43,928 bases of DNA from Actibacterium sp. 188UL27-1 (GTDB taxonomy: Bacteria > Pseudomonadota > Alphaproteobacteria > Rhodobacterales > Rhodobacteraceae), in NCBI RefSeq assembly GCF_016901225.1, contig NZ_JAFEUL010000026.1:1-43928 (forward strand), given 5' to 3'. The translations under genes were made by a program, and so were the position numbers. The notes under the pieces are model-generated. The model did not search any database. It was given only the letters and a program-made list of their open reading frames with translations, and was not told the origin of the DNA. Positions 25,445-34,290 of this stretch are shown piece after piece (the stretch's first letter is position 1; every line of letters begins with the position of its first letter).

Positions 25445-26416
25445 TCAGGGAAATTCGACCCGAATATGGCCCGTGACGAGGTCGCGCCGGTTCAGGATCG
25501 GCGCATTCACCCGGCGCAGCACTGCCGGATCATCGGGCGCCAGAACCCCAAGGCGCACCAGCAGGGCCGCCACGACGGCTTCGGCAGCGCGGGTTGTGCC
25601 ACAAAGCGCCTTGAGCGCGATGCCCTTGCCCAAGCCCGGCAGGATCGCGACGAACACCCCCTCTGCCCCCGTTTTCAATGCGGCCTGCCCCTGGGCGGCG
25701 CGCATCAACTCGGTACAGGCCCGTCCTTCACCGGCGACGAGGGCCGGATACGCCATCATGGCATTGCGCAACCGCGCCGGCGCGCTGCCATCCTTGGCGG
25801 TCGCGAACCGGGCCATGGCCGTGGCGAGACCCCGCAAGGAGACGGAGAGGTTGGGCGCCGAGCAGCCATCGATCGCGTGATCGGCCACATCCTCCCCCGT
25901 GATATCCTCCTGCGCGGCCCGCACGGCGATCTGCACGGGATGATCGGGATCGATGTAGTCAGGCCCGGCACCCAGATGCTGCCCCAGGGTCAGAAAGCCC
26001 GTATGCTTGCCCGAACAGTTGTTGTGATATTGGCACGGGCTGTGATCGGCGCGGATCAATCCGGTGCGGGCCGGTTTGTCCGTCGGCAATTGCGGGCCAC
26101 AGCGCAGGTCGCCATCGCCCAGCGCCAGATCAGCCAGCCAGCGTCGCACCCGGTCGGTATGGATCGCAGCACCTTTATGGGAGGCGCAGGCCAGTGCCAG
26201 ATGTTCATCCGTAAGACCGCGTTGATCGGCAGCGCCACTATTTACCAGCGGCAATGCCTGGATCATCTTGGAGGAGGAGCGGGGCAGGATCACCGTATCA
26301 TGGGCGCCCCAGGCCTGTTCCACCGTGCCATCCGCGGCGCAAACCACCGCCTGCACCTGGTGCACGCTTTCCCGATACGCACCGCGCCACACCACAACCT
26401 GCGCCAAACTGCCCAT
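25445..26416 (-). CDS. Asparaginase (class III, Rhizobium etli type)
   Basis: A 323-residue member of the serine-beta-lactamase-like asparaginase family, which hydrolyses L-asparagine to aspartate and ammonia in the cytosol. The catalytic pair S-x-x-K appears as Ser47 and Lys50 in R-S-S-S-K. The zinc-site residues known from the Rhizobium etli enzyme have counterparts in C134 and K137 (C-S-G-K-H-T-G) and D183 (D-G-C-S-A-P-N). I start it at 26416, where the protein begins M-G-S-L-A-Q-V-V-V-W as in the family; 28 more codons are open upstream. It has no signal peptide and is divergent from the IalB-family gene. Confidence 0.88.
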   Translation of the reverse strand: MGSLAQVVVWRGAYRESVHQVQAVVCAADGTVEQAWGAHDTVILPRSSSKMIQALPLVNSGAADQRGLTDEHLALACASHKGAAIHTDRVRRWLADLALGDGDLRCGPQLPTDKPARTGLIRADHSPCQYHNNCSGKHTGFLTLGQHLGAGPDYIDPDHPVQIAVRAAQEDITGEDVADHAIDGCSAPNLSVSLRGLATAMARFATAKDGSAPARLRNAMMAYPALVAGEGRACTELMRAAQGQAALKTGAEGVFVAILPGLGKGIALKALCGTTRAAEAVVAALLVRLGVLAPDDPAVLRRVNAPILNRRDLVTGHIRVEFP

Positions 26417-26597
26417 AGCCCTTGGCCCCCTTCGATCTTGTTTCATTATTATGCACCATCGGGGGCTTTCCCCATTGGGCGCTTTTGCGTTATTGTCCAT
26501 GGCAGACTAGGACAGCAATCCCGTTGCCAGACAAGATGCCATTGAAGGCCCGCTGGGGGAACGCGTCGAGGCAGAGACAGCAGAAGGCGTAAATTGT

Positions 26598-27125
26598 ATG
26601 ATGTCATGGATGAAAGCTGGGATCGTGGCCAGCATCTGTTTGGCGGCCAGTTGGGCCGTTGCACAGGAAAGCACCAACCGCGTGTCAGAGAACACCGATT
26701 GGAGCGTGTTTGCCGAACCGGCAGATGGACCCAAGGAATGCTGGGGTGTTTCGGCCCCGAAAGAGACGGTGAACACGCGCGATGGCCGTGTGGTGGCCGT
26801 GCGGCGCAGCGATATCCTGCTTTTCGTGACCTACCGTCCCGGCAATGGTGGATCACCTGAAGTGTCGTTTACCGGCGGATATCCTTTTGCTGACGGCTCC
26901 ACCGTGTCGATGCAAGTGGGCGACAGCACGTTCGAGCTGTTCACCGAAGGTGAGTTTGCCTGGCCCGCACCGGAAGATGACGCCAAGATCGTGGCAGCGA
27001 TGAAACGTGGCGCCGATTCCGTGCTGACGGCACGTTCTGCCCGCGGAACCCAGACGAAAGATACGTTTTCGTTGCTGGGCTTCACGGCGGCACAGGAAGA
27101 TGCGGCCAAACGCTGTTCGGGTTGA
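26598..27125 (+). CDS. Invasion-associated locus B (IalB) family secreted protein
   Basis: A 175-residue protein with a signal peptide (first 22 residues, ending A-V-A). The mature start N-T-D-W-S-V-F and the Cys of K-E-C-W-G-V-S plus the C-terminal K-R-C-S-G are as in alphaproteobacterial IalB-family proteins. The name comes from Bartonella; in free-living Rhodobacteraceae the role is unknown and probably not invasion. Two tandem ATGs at 26598 and 26601 are possible starts, with AAGG upstream. Divergent from the asparaginase gene with a 180-nt shared upstream region. Confidence 0.82.
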   Translation: MMSWMKAGIVASICLAASWAVAQESTNRVSENTDWSVFAEPADGPKECWGVSAPKETVNTRDGRVVAVRRSDILLFVTYRPGNGGSPEVSFTGGYPFADGSTVSMQVGDSTFELFTEGEFAWPAPEDDAKIVAAMKRGADSVLTARSARGTQTKDTFSLLGFTAAQEDAAKRCSG

Positions 27126-27166
27126 TCGAAGCGGCCGCGCCCACCGGGCAGGTCGAGGTCAGGATA

Positions 27167-27712
27167 TCATCGAAGGCTATTGGTATAGATGATACGGGTC
27201 TTGCCCTTGGCAGCCCTGTCATGTGTCATCGTGCTGTAAGCGAGGAAGTCGGATAGAGTATGCGGGGTTTGGATGATGCGGCCTTCCGCCGAATCCGGTG
27301 TTGTATCGGTTAACGTGCCGGTCGTCTCAACCCGGACCCGCAGGATCGCATCCGCCAAGGTCAGTTTGAACCGGCTGGTCACCGTGACCCCTGCCATCCG
27401 CGTGATCCGTGTCACCATTCGGACATTGGCGGGAGAGGTCTGGAGATCGGCCAGCCACGGCTGGGATGGCGGCGCATCGGATAGGTCGGACGAGACTGCG
27501 GGATGCAGTATCCGACCGGTCGGGACATCGATGATCATCAACCCGGTCCGAAGCTCTGCAAAGCCCTGCGCGGTGACCCTATCGCGCTGTCCATTGACCT
27601 GCAGGCTGTGGTCAAACGCGATATCGATGATCTGCCGATCTTGTGCCGGAGCGGGCAGTGCAGCCGCAACCCATGCAGTTGTCAGGGTGGTGCAGAAACA
27701 TCGGCGATCCAT
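27167..27712 (-). CDS. Secreted hypothetical protein
   Basis: A 181-residue protein with an N-terminal signal (M-D-R-R-C-F-C then hydrophobic to A-P-A). The mature part is rich in beta-strand-like alternation with many Thr and Ile and no cysteine pair. I do not recognise a family. The ATG at 27712 has GGAAAGG upstream. It is convergent with the IalB-family gene (42-nt gap) and divergent from the nucleotidyltransferase gene. Confidence 0.65.
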   Translation of the reverse strand: MDRRCFCTTLTTAWVAAALPAPAQDRQIIDIAFDHSLQVNGQRDRVTAQGFAELRTGLMIIDVPTGRILHPAVSSDLSDAPPSQPWLADLQTSPANVRMVTRITRMAGVTVTSRFKLTLADAILRVRVETTGTLTDTTPDSAEGRIIQTPHTLSDFLAYSTMTHDRAAKGKTRIIYTNSLR

Positions 27713-27768
27713 TGCGCCTTTCCCGAGAGTGGTTCGACAGGCCGTGCTGCCAGGTCTATCGTTTGACC

Positions 27769-28566
27769 ATGACTATTCCAAAGCGCCTGAGCGAGGCAAT
27801 GCAGACCACCCCCCAGCTTGAGGTCCTGTGCCTGGCTGGCAGTCTGGGCCGCGGGGCTGGCGACGATTTCAGCGATTATGACTTTGTCGGCGTCGTCGAT
27901 CCGGCGGAGCGTGCGGAGGTTGCCAAACGGTTTCGCACGGCCTGCGAGATTTTGCAGCCGGTTGTCCTGTGGCGGCAGATGGGGCGCCCGCCCGCCCTGA
28001 TCAACGCGATCCTGCAGGATTGGACACGAATCGACCTGTTCATGACGGATCGCGCGGCGTTCGAGCGACGCGCACAAACTGATCTGCTGGTGTTGCACGA
28101 CCCCGACAACATCGTTGCGACCCTGCCGCAGGTGGTGCCCGCGCCTGATCCAAAGGGACGCGTGGCCTATGCGATTGAGGAGTTCATTCGCGTTCTTGGC
28201 CTGATCTCGGTCGTGATCGGGCGGGGGGAGTTGCATACGGCGATATGGGGCGTGGCGCTAGAAAAGGATCAGCTGATCACCATCATGCAGGTTACGGGCG
28301 GGTTGGATAGTGCAGGCGGCGCGCTGCATCTGTCAAAGACGCTGTTGCCCGCGGATATGGAGGCGTTGATGGCCTTGCCGTATCCCGGTCCCGACCCGGA
28401 CGAGATTTTGGCGTCCCATTTCGCCATGGCGCGCGCCTTTTTCCCGCGCGCCCGTGCCCTTGCCGCAGAGTTGGACCTGACTTGGCCCACGGCGTTTGAG
28501 GCGGCCACCCGCGATCTGCTGGTGGCCCGGTTCGGCCCCGAGGCGGGGGCGTGTTTCGTTACCTGA
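27769..28566 (+). CDS. Nucleotidyltransferase-fold protein (aminoglycoside-adenylyltransferase-like)
   Basis: A 265-residue cytosolic protein. The N-terminal 100 residues have the Pol-beta-type nucleotidyltransferase signature: G-S-L-G-R-G (24-29) and S-D-Y-D-F with the metal-binding pair Asp36 and Asp38; a third acidic residue is likely in R-I-D-L-F. The C-terminal half is helical, as in streptomycin or lincosamide adenylyltransferases. The substrate is unknown and a resistance role should not be assumed. The ATG at 27769 follows the signature spacing of the family. Its last 8 nt overlap the convergent MpaB-family gene. Confidence 0.7.
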   Translation: MTIPKRLSEAMQTTPQLEVLCLAGSLGRGAGDDFSDYDFVGVVDPAERAEVAKRFRTACEILQPVVLWRQMGRPPALINAILQDWTRIDLFMTDRAAFERRAQTDLLVLHDPDNIVATLPQVVPAPDPKGRVAYAIEEFIRVLGLISVVIGRGELHTAIWGVALEKDQLITIMQVTGGLDSAGGALHLSKTLLPADMEALMALPYPGPDPDEILASHFAMARAFFPRARALAAELDLTWPTAFEAATRDLLVARFGPEAGACFVT

Positions 28567-29431
28567 CCTTGTGGAAGGTGCCCAATTCCTCGATCCGGTA
28601 ACCTTCCGGGTAGGTCGGGCGGGGGACCTGTGTCAGGTACCGGGGTTTGCGTCGCAGCGGGAGCCGCTTGAGAAGGCCAGACCGAAGACGGAGTGCGGCC
28701 ATGAGCATGCCCCGGACCCAGCTTGGCGCGGGCGCCAATCCCATACTGTCTAATAGCCGCTGATCCAGAAAGGCGCGCACGGCGGGCCGCCCCATCCAGA
28801 ACAGCCAGCTTGGCACATAAAAGCCCAGCAGCAGAACAGTCGTGGCATCGGCGATCCGCCGGTTCGTGTCGGCAAAACGAAAGTGGGTGGCCTCATATTC
28901 GACGTTGAAACGCATCATATCGGTCAGGTCGGTGGGGATCTGTTCAATCCCCATCCGTTCGCCCAAACCGCGGTAGTACAGGAACCAGGCGCGTTTTTCC
29001 CGGTTGGTCATGGACCTGCGCCCGAAACGGTCCAGCCAGCGGATCGGTTCGCAGATAAAGGTCGACAAGACGTAAAGCATGTCACCGTTACCGATCCTGA
29101 ACCGCCCATGCATGGCGTTCATGCGTGCGATGGAACGCTGCCCCTCGGTACTGTCCAACCCATTTTCGATGGTTTCGGCCAGGATCAGTTCGGTATCGTC
29201 ATAGCGTTTGCGGGGGCGGGTCTCAAACTCTCCGGTTTTTGCCAAAAGGCCCGAGATCGCGGGCACGGCATAGGTACGAAACAGAGCGAATTCCAACGCG
29301 CGTTCGATATCCCACGAGAATTCATAGGCGTAGAGCAGGCGGGCAATCTCCTCATAGCTGGCCTCCGGGTCGAGCGCTGCGATCTGATCGGCAGCAGATG
29401 GGGGTCTGCTTGGTGCGGTGGTGTCCGTCAT
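28559..29431 (-). CDS. MpaB-family (DUF2236) protein
   Basis: A 290-residue protein of the ER-bound oxygenase MpaB / latex-clearing-protein superfamily. Diagnostic segments are H-G-R-F-R-I-G-N-G-D, Y-V-L-S-T-F-I-C-E-P-I-R-W and the E-R-M-G-I-x-x-I-P block. Members are heme proteins in some cases; here the position where many have W-V-H-A-T reads Y-V-L-S-T, so a His ligand is not evident there. Function is unknown. The ATG at 29431 has only a weak AAAGG ribosome site; the frame is open further upstream. Confidence 0.75.
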   Translation of the reverse strand: MTDTTAPSRPPSAADQIAALDPEASYEEIARLLYAYEFSWDIERALEFALFRTYAVPAISGLLAKTGEFETRPRKRYDDTELILAETIENGLDSTEGQRSIARMNAMHGRFRIGNGDMLYVLSTFICEPIRWLDRFGRRSMTNREKRAWFLYYRGLGERMGIEQIPTDLTDMMRFNVEYEATHFRFADTNRRIADATTVLLLGFYVPSWLFWMGRPAVRAFLDQRLLDSMGLAPAPSWVRGMLMAALRLRSGLLKRLPLRRKPRYLTQVPRPTYPEGYRIEELGTFHKVR

Positions 29432-29711
29432 AATAAGCGGCCTTTGGTCCATATCGGGCCCGGCTTTTGTAATCACGCCGGGTCCAAGTTGATTGAAATT
29501 GGGTCTATGCCGGGCTGCCACCGGCCAAAAGGATCGTGTCTGCACCAATGTCGATGCTGTAAGGGTTACGCGCCAGTGGCCGACTTATTCGCACCTTTTT
29601 TCGTGTCGACGGGATTTTGGTGGATTTGCGCCGTGGGTCACCTTTTCTCCTTGCGTCACAGGGACTGTTTTTTGCGGGCCGATTGTCCTATATCGCCGCT
29701 TAACCCATTCA
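29432..29711. other. Divergent upstream region of the MpaB-family gene and rlmN
   Basis: About 280 nt with no gene. It must hold promoters for both divergent genes. TTGCGTC-type and AT-rich blocks occur near 29640-29700, but no -35/-10 pair is convincing. The end just before rlmN lacks a strong ribosome site. Confidence 0.4.
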
Positions 29712-30899
29712 ATGGATACCGCCATGCCCGCCCCGATCACGCAGGATCTGCTGACCATTCCCCGCAAGCTGCCCGAGGGCGGCCCGATTAATCTGGTCGG
29801 GCTCACCCGTGCGCAATTGCGCGACACGCTGGTCGCCGCTGGCACGCCCGAGAAACAGGCCAAGATGCGGGTCGGCCAGGTTTGGCAGTGGATCTACGAA
29901 AAGGGTGTTCGGTCCTTCGATGAAATGACCAACCTTGCCAAACCTTACCGGGCCTTGTTGTCGGAGCGGTTTGTGATCGAATTGCCGGAGGTTGTCACCC
30001 GGCAGGTCAGCAGTGACGGTACCCGCAAATATCTGGTCCGCATCGCTGGCGGGCACGAGGTTGAGACGGTGTATATCCCCGAAGAGGGACGCGGCACGTT
30101 GTGTATCTCAAGCCAGGTGGGCTGCACACTGACCTGTTCGTTCTGCCATACCGGAACGCAAAAGCTGGTCCGCAACCTGACCGCGGGGGAGATTATCGGC
30201 CAGGTGATGCTGGCCCGCGATGATCTGGGCGAATGGCCTGAACCGGGGCGGAACCCAAAGGATGAAAGCCGCCTTTTGAGCAATATCGTCCTGATGGGGA
30301 TGGGCGAGCCTCTCTACAATTTCGAGGCCGTCCGCGATGCGATGAAAATTGCGATGGATCCGGAAGGGATCAGCTTGAGCCGTCGCCGGATCACCCTGTC
30401 GACCTCTGGCGTGGTGCCTGAGATTGCACGCACGGCCGAAGAGATCGGATGTCTGCTGGCCGTTAGCTTCCATGCCACGACGGATGATGTGCGTGACCGG
30501 TTGGTCCCGATCAACAGGAAGTGGAACATCGCAGACTTGTTGGATGCGCTGCGCGCTTATCCCAAGTTGAGCAATTCCGAGCGGATCACGTTCGAATACG
30601 TGATGCTGCGGGACGTCAATGATAGCGATGACGATGCCCGCCGTTTGATCAAATTGATCGAGGGCATCCCGGCCAAGATCAATCTGATCCCGTTCAACCC
30701 CTGGCCGGGGGCCCCCTATGAACGCTCCTCAAACAACCGGATCCGGGCGTTTGCCGACATTATCTACAAGGCGGGTTATGCCTCGCCCATCCGGACGCCG
30801 CGGGGCGAGGATATCATGGCCGCCTGTGGACAGCTGAAATCAGCGACGGAACGGGCCCGCAAAAGCCGCGCCCAGATCGCGGCCGAGGCCGGGATGTGA
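29712..30899 (+). CDS. rlmN: Dual-specificity 23S rRNA/tRNA methyltransferase RlmN
   Basis: Radical-SAM enzyme that methylates C2 of A2503 in 23S rRNA and A37 in some tRNAs. In this 395-residue protein the iron-sulfur cysteines are C138, C142 and C145 (C-T-L-T-C-S-F-C) and the two catalytic cysteines map to C131 and C372 (A-A-C-G-Q-L). G-M-G-E-P-L-Y-N and S-T-S-G are the SAM-binding segments. The Ala next to the last Cys and the A37/A2503 methylating motifs distinguish it from Cfr only weakly, but the housekeeping context favours RlmN. Start at the ATG at 29712 or the ATG four codons later; neither has a strong ribosome site. Confidence 0.95.
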   Translation: MDTAMPAPITQDLLTIPRKLPEGGPINLVGLTRAQLRDTLVAAGTPEKQAKMRVGQVWQWIYEKGVRSFDEMTNLAKPYRALLSERFVIELPEVVTRQVSSDGTRKYLVRIAGGHEVETVYIPEEGRGTLCISSQVGCTLTCSFCHTGTQKLVRNLTAGEIIGQVMLARDDLGEWPEPGRNPKDESRLLSNIVLMGMGEPLYNFEAVRDAMKIAMDPEGISLSRRRITLSTSGVVPEIARTAEEIGCLLAVSFHATTDDVRDRLVPINRKWNIADLLDALRAYPKLSNSERITFEYVMLRDVNDSDDDARRLIKLIEGIPAKINLIPFNPWPGAPYERSSNNRIRAFADIIYKAGYASPIRTPRGEDIMAACGQLKSATERARKSRAQIAAEAGM

Positions 30900-30935
30900 C
30901 CTCATATTCCATCGTCTGCGGATGGCTGGTCACAG

Positions 30936-30970
30936 TTGGGGGCCAGCCCCCAAACCCCCGGAGTATTTTT
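30936..30970 (+). terminator. Terminator-like hairpin after rlmN (GGGGGC-GCCCCC element)
   Basis: TTGGGGGC and GCCCCCAA (30936-30953) form an 8-bp stem with a CA center, followed by CCCCCGGAGTATTTTT. This hairpin plus GGAGTATTTTT arrangement is, to my memory, very common behind Rhodobacteraceae genes. It lies 37 nt after the rlmN stop. Confidence 0.7.
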
Positions 30971-31012
30971 ACCAATAAGAATGAGGAATGCGGTTTTCCG
31001 GGACGACCCCCC

Positions 31013-31399
31013 TCACTGCCGTTCAAAGATCAGCTGACGTCCGCTTTCATCTGTCAGGATTAGAATGTCACCGCTTACCTCGGCCAATGCCATGGCTTCG
31101 AGTGCTTCGAAAAAGATGGTTTCGGCGGGCAGATCGGGGCAGGCCCGGCGGGCGGCGGCGATATCCCGGACCTCGATCCAGGGATAAGGAGCGGTCTGGC
31201 GGGCCGTAAAGGTGTTGCAGGGGCCCGCGCCGGTTACTTCTCCCTCTTCTGGAAAAAGCAGGTCAGCGGATGCCTCAAAGGGTTGATCATCGATGCTCAC
31301 CAAACGCCATTGGCTACCTGTGCCAGCATAGGCCGAGATGGTTTCATCGGGTTGGCAAAAGCTCAGCAATAGGAGGGATATCAAACAGATCGTGCGCAT
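31013..31399 (-). CDS. META-domain (HslJ-like) secreted protein
   Basis: A 128-residue protein with an N-terminal hydrophobic signal; L-L-S-F-C at about 11-15 resembles a lipobox but with Phe at -1, so lipoprotein status is uncertain. The remainder is one META domain: W-R-L-V-S-I at the start, G-P-C-N-T-F in the middle and a second Cys in R-R-A-C-P, which may pair. Such proteins are linked to novobiocin tolerance or envelope functions in other bacteria; here the role is unknown. It ends shortly after the rlmN terminator, which faces it. Confidence 0.75.
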   Translation of the reverse strand: MRTICLISLLLLSFCQPDETISAYAGTGSQWRLVSIDDQPFEASADLLFPEEGEVTGAGPCNTFTARQTAPYPWIEVRDIAAARRACPDLPAETIFFEALEAMALAEVSGDILILTDESGRQLIFERQ

Positions 31400-31462
31400 G
31401 ACTTAGGAATGGCCAATCAGATGCCCCTCTGCAAGCCGATGATCGCAGGCGCAACAATTGCT

Positions 31463-31507
31463 AAAAAGGCGGCGGCGTCCCGGTCCGCAGGACCCGGCGC
31501 CGCCGCC
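31463..31507 (-). terminator. Intrinsic terminator of pckA
   Basis: On the minus strand GGCGGCGGCG (31507-31498) and CGCCGCCGCC (31477-31468) pair over 10 bp, with an inner GGTCC/GGACC stem and a TGC loop, then TTTTT (31467-31463). It lies 77 nt past the pckA stop. Confidence 0.85.
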
Positions 31508-31583
31508 GGGCCCAACGCTTTTAGACGCATCCGTGATGCGGGCAAAAGGGGCGGGAGCGCTCCCTTCGCGGAGGCGCGGCGGA

Positions 31584-33182
31584 TCAGCCTATCGCGACGG
31601 CTTTCACATCTTCGTCGATATGGGCGGTGTATTGCGCAAAGTTATTCGCAAACATCTCCACCAGTTTGGCCGCCTGCGCATCATATGCTGCAGGGTCGGC
31701 CCAGGTTTGGCGCGGATCCAGCAGTTGGTCGTCGATACCTGCAAGCGCGACAGGGACTTCGAAGCCAAAGTTCGGATCCTTGCGGAACGTGCCTTCGCCC
31801 AGCGTTCCGTTCAGCGCTGCGGTCAGCAGGGCCCGGGTCGCTTTGATCGGCATCCGGCTGCCTATGCCATAGGCGCCGCCGGTCCAGCCGGTATTCACCA
31901 ACCAGCAGGTTGCGCCATGGGCCGAGATCTTGTCGCGTAGCAAGTTGCCATAAACCTCAGGCCGGCGCGGCATGAAGGGCGCGCCAAAGCAGGTGGAGAA
32001 TGTGGGCTCCGGCTCGGTCACACCACGTTCGGTGCCCGCCACCTTTGACGTGAAACCGGACAGGAAGTGATACATGGCCTGGGCCGGTGTCAGCCGCGCA
32101 ATGGGAGGCAGCACGCCAAAGGCATCACAAGTGAGCATCACGATATTCTTCGGATGACCGCCCAGCCCGTTCTCGGATGCATTGGGGATGTAATGCAGCG
32201 GATAGGCGCAGCGCATGTTGGCGGTGAGGGAGCTATCTTCGAAATCCAGCTCGAAGGTCTCTGGATCGAACACCATATTTTCGATCACAGTGCCGAACAT
32301 GTCCGTCGTGGCAAAGATCTCCGGCTCAGCCTCTGCCGATAAGGAGATCGTCTTGGCGTAGCAGCCCCCTTCAAAATTGAAGGTGCCGCGATCAGACCAA
32401 CCGTGTTCGTCATCCCCCAGCAAGGTCCGGTCGGGGTCGGCTGACAGAGTCGTTTTGCCCGTCCCGGACAAACCAAAGAACACTGCGGCATCAACCGGAT
32501 TGCCGTCCACATGGTTGGCCGAGCAATGCATCGGCATGATGCCTTTCTCAGGCAGCAGATAATTTAGCAGGCTGAAGACCGACTTCTTGTTCTCGCCCGC
32601 ATATTCCGTATTGCCGATCAGGATCAGCTTGCGGTCAAAATTCATGGCGATCACGGTCTCTGACCGGCAGCCATGCTTGGCGGGATCGGCTTTGAAGCTG
32701 GGGCAGTTGATGACGGTGAATTCCGGGATATAGCCATCCAGTTCGGCGCGTTCGGGGCGGCGGAACATGTGGCGGATGAAAAGGTTGTGCCAGGCCAGTT
32801 CGGTGACCAGGCGCACATCCAGACGCTGCGCAGGATCGGCGCCCGCATACATATCCTGGACGAAATAGTTCCGCCCCTTCATATGATCGATCATGTCGGC
32901 ATAAAGCTGATCGAAGGCCGCTTCGGTCATCGGCGCGTTATTCTCCCACCAGATCGTGTCTTCGGTGCTGGCAGACCGCACGACATGTTTGTCCTTGGGA
33001 GAGCGGCCGGTGAATTGGCCGGTGGTCACCAGAAAAGCGCCCCCTTTGCCAAGTGTGCCTTCATCCCGCTTCAGGGCTTCCTGAATAATGGCGGGCTCCA
33101 GCAGGTTGTAATATACGGTGCCAAGCCCCGTGATACCTTGGTGTTCAAGTGTCTGGGCTGGGTTCACGCGTCCCGTTGTCAT
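31584..33182 (-). CDS. pckA: Phosphoenolpyruvate carboxykinase (ATP)
   Basis: Converts oxaloacetate and ATP to phosphoenolpyruvate, the entry step of gluconeogenesis, in the cytosol. The 532-residue length is normal. The P-loop G-L-S-G-T-G-K-T-T and the metal motif L-L-G-D-D-E-H-G-W follow each other as in the family, and T-G-R-S-P-K-D-K is near the N-terminus. It starts at the ATG at 33182 and is divergent from chvI, an arrangement conserved in Rhizobiales and Rhodobacterales. Repeated TTAGCG elements in the shared upstream region may serve its control. Confidence 0.97.
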   Translation of the reverse strand: MTTGRVNPAQTLEHQGITGLGTVYYNLLEPAIIQEALKRDEGTLGKGGAFLVTTGQFTGRSPKDKHVVRSASTEDTIWWENNAPMTEAAFDQLYADMIDHMKGRNYFVQDMYAGADPAQRLDVRLVTELAWHNLFIRHMFRRPERAELDGYIPEFTVINCPSFKADPAKHGCRSETVIAMNFDRKLILIGNTEYAGENKKSVFSLLNYLLPEKGIMPMHCSANHVDGNPVDAAVFFGLSGTGKTTLSADPDRTLLGDDEHGWSDRGTFNFEGGCYAKTISLSAEAEPEIFATTDMFGTVIENMVFDPETFELDFEDSSLTANMRCAYPLHYIPNASENGLGGHPKNIVMLTCDAFGVLPPIARLTPAQAMYHFLSGFTSKVAGTERGVTEPEPTFSTCFGAPFMPRRPEVYGNLLRDKISAHGATCWLVNTGWTGGAYGIGSRMPIKATRALLTAALNGTLGEGTFRKDPNFGFEVPVALAGIDDQLLDPRQTWADPAAYDAQAAKLVEMFANNFAQYTAHIDEDVKAVAIG

Positions 33183-33326
33183 GGGGGAATACTCCTTTTG
33201 CCGCCTCTGCCGATTGAGGCGATTGTGTCAAAAACCGAACTAATATCCTGCGGTTGCCCCCACACCGTCAGGGACTTTGTAACCTTATCATGCTGCAACA
33301 TGACGAGAACAGGGCGCGTACAAACG

Positions 33327-33384
33327 TTAGCGCAACCAAGAGGAACTGTTAGCGACACCAGTGTCTGATTAGCGCCGATGCGCT
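33327..33384. promoter_or_regulatory. Three phased TTAGCG repeats between pckA and chvI
   Basis: TTAGCG occurs at 33327, 33349 and 33369, 22 and 20 bp apart, i.e. about two helical turns. The first reads GTTAGCGCAAC, close to a LacI-type palindrome, and the third begins AGCGC-CGAT-GCGCT, a short inverted repeat (33371-33384). A LacI-family regulator (PckR/CceR) controls pckA in other alphaproteobacteria, so these are candidate sites; the match is by resemblance only. Confidence 0.45.
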
Positions 33385-33565
33385 TATGCCACGTCACGGT
33401 AACCAAGGGTAATGTGATGCAAAATCGCCATTTTTTTGCCAGATACCCGGTATGGTCTGCGGTCTGGGCACATCGATTCGTACTTATGAGTTGATTCATT
33501 GTGCGCAAAACCGGAAACTATCGAAGCTTTACGCGACGATAATAAACAGTGTGGGGAATACGCGG

Positions 33566-34267
33566 ATGTCAAGAATTGCTCTTGTTGACGACGACCGGAA
33601 CATTCTGACGTCGGTTTCGATGACGCTTGAGGCGGAGGGTTTCGAGGTCGAGACATATAATGACGGCCAGTCAGCCTTGGATGCCTTTAACAAGAGCATG
33701 CCCGACATGGCGGTGCTGGATATAAAGATGCCGCGCATGGACGGGATGGACCTGCTGCAGCGGTTGCGCCAGAAAACTTCCATGCCGGTGATCTTTCTGA
33801 CTTCCAAGGATGATGAGATCGACGAGGTGCTGGGCCTGCGCATGGGTGCCGATGATTACGTGAAAAAACCCTTTAGCCAGCGTCTGTTGGTCGAACGGAT
33901 CCGCGCCCTGTTGCGCCGTCAGGAAGTGATGGTCAGCGATGAGGCCGGGGAGGTCGAGACGGCACAGGTGTTGGTCCGGGGCGAATTGTCGATGGATCCG
34001 CTACGCCATGCGGTGACATGGAAGGGCAAGGATGTGGCCCTGACCGTCACGGAATTTCTGCTGCTGCAGGCCCTTGCCCAACGGCCCGGTTTTGTCAAAA
34101 GTCGCGACCAATTGATGGATGTGGCCTATGACGATCAGGTTTATGTCGATGACCGCACCATCGACAGCCACATCAAACGTCTGCGGAAAAAGATGCGGAG
34201 TGTGGATGATGATTTTTCGGCCATCGAAACGCTTTACGGCATCGGATATCGGTATAACGAAGAGTAA
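33566..34267 (+). CDS. chvI: Response regulator ChvI
   Basis: A 233-residue OmpR/PhoB-type regulator. The receiver domain (1-120) has the acidic cluster D8-D9-D10, phospho-acceptor Asp52 in V-L-D-I-K-M-P, Thr79 (F-L-T-S) and Lys101 in K-K-P-F; the C-terminal winged helix ends G-Y-R-Y-N-E-E. It is the cognate regulator of ChvG, known in alphaproteobacteria to control envelope, acid and carbon-related genes. The ATG at 33566 has GGGGAA upstream; the frame is open earlier without a good site. It heads a tight operon through ptsH. Confidence 0.94.
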   Translation: MSRIALVDDDRNILTSVSMTLEAEGFEVETYNDGQSALDAFNKSMPDMAVLDIKMPRMDGMDLLQRLRQKTSMPVIFLTSKDDEIDEVLGLRMGADDYVKKPFSQRLLVERIRALLRRQEVMVSDEAGEVETAQVLVRGELSMDPLRHAVTWKGKDVALTVTEFLLLQALAQRPGFVKSRDQLMDVAYDDQVYVDDRTIDSHIKRLRKKMRSVDDDFSAIETLYGIGYRYNEE

Positions 34268-34290
34268 TCCTCTTTGAAGGGAGCCTGACC

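Noticed and set aside
27769-28566. An antibiotic-resistance gene
   Set aside because: The nucleotidyltransferase fold is shared by many non-resistance enzymes and there is no mobile context.
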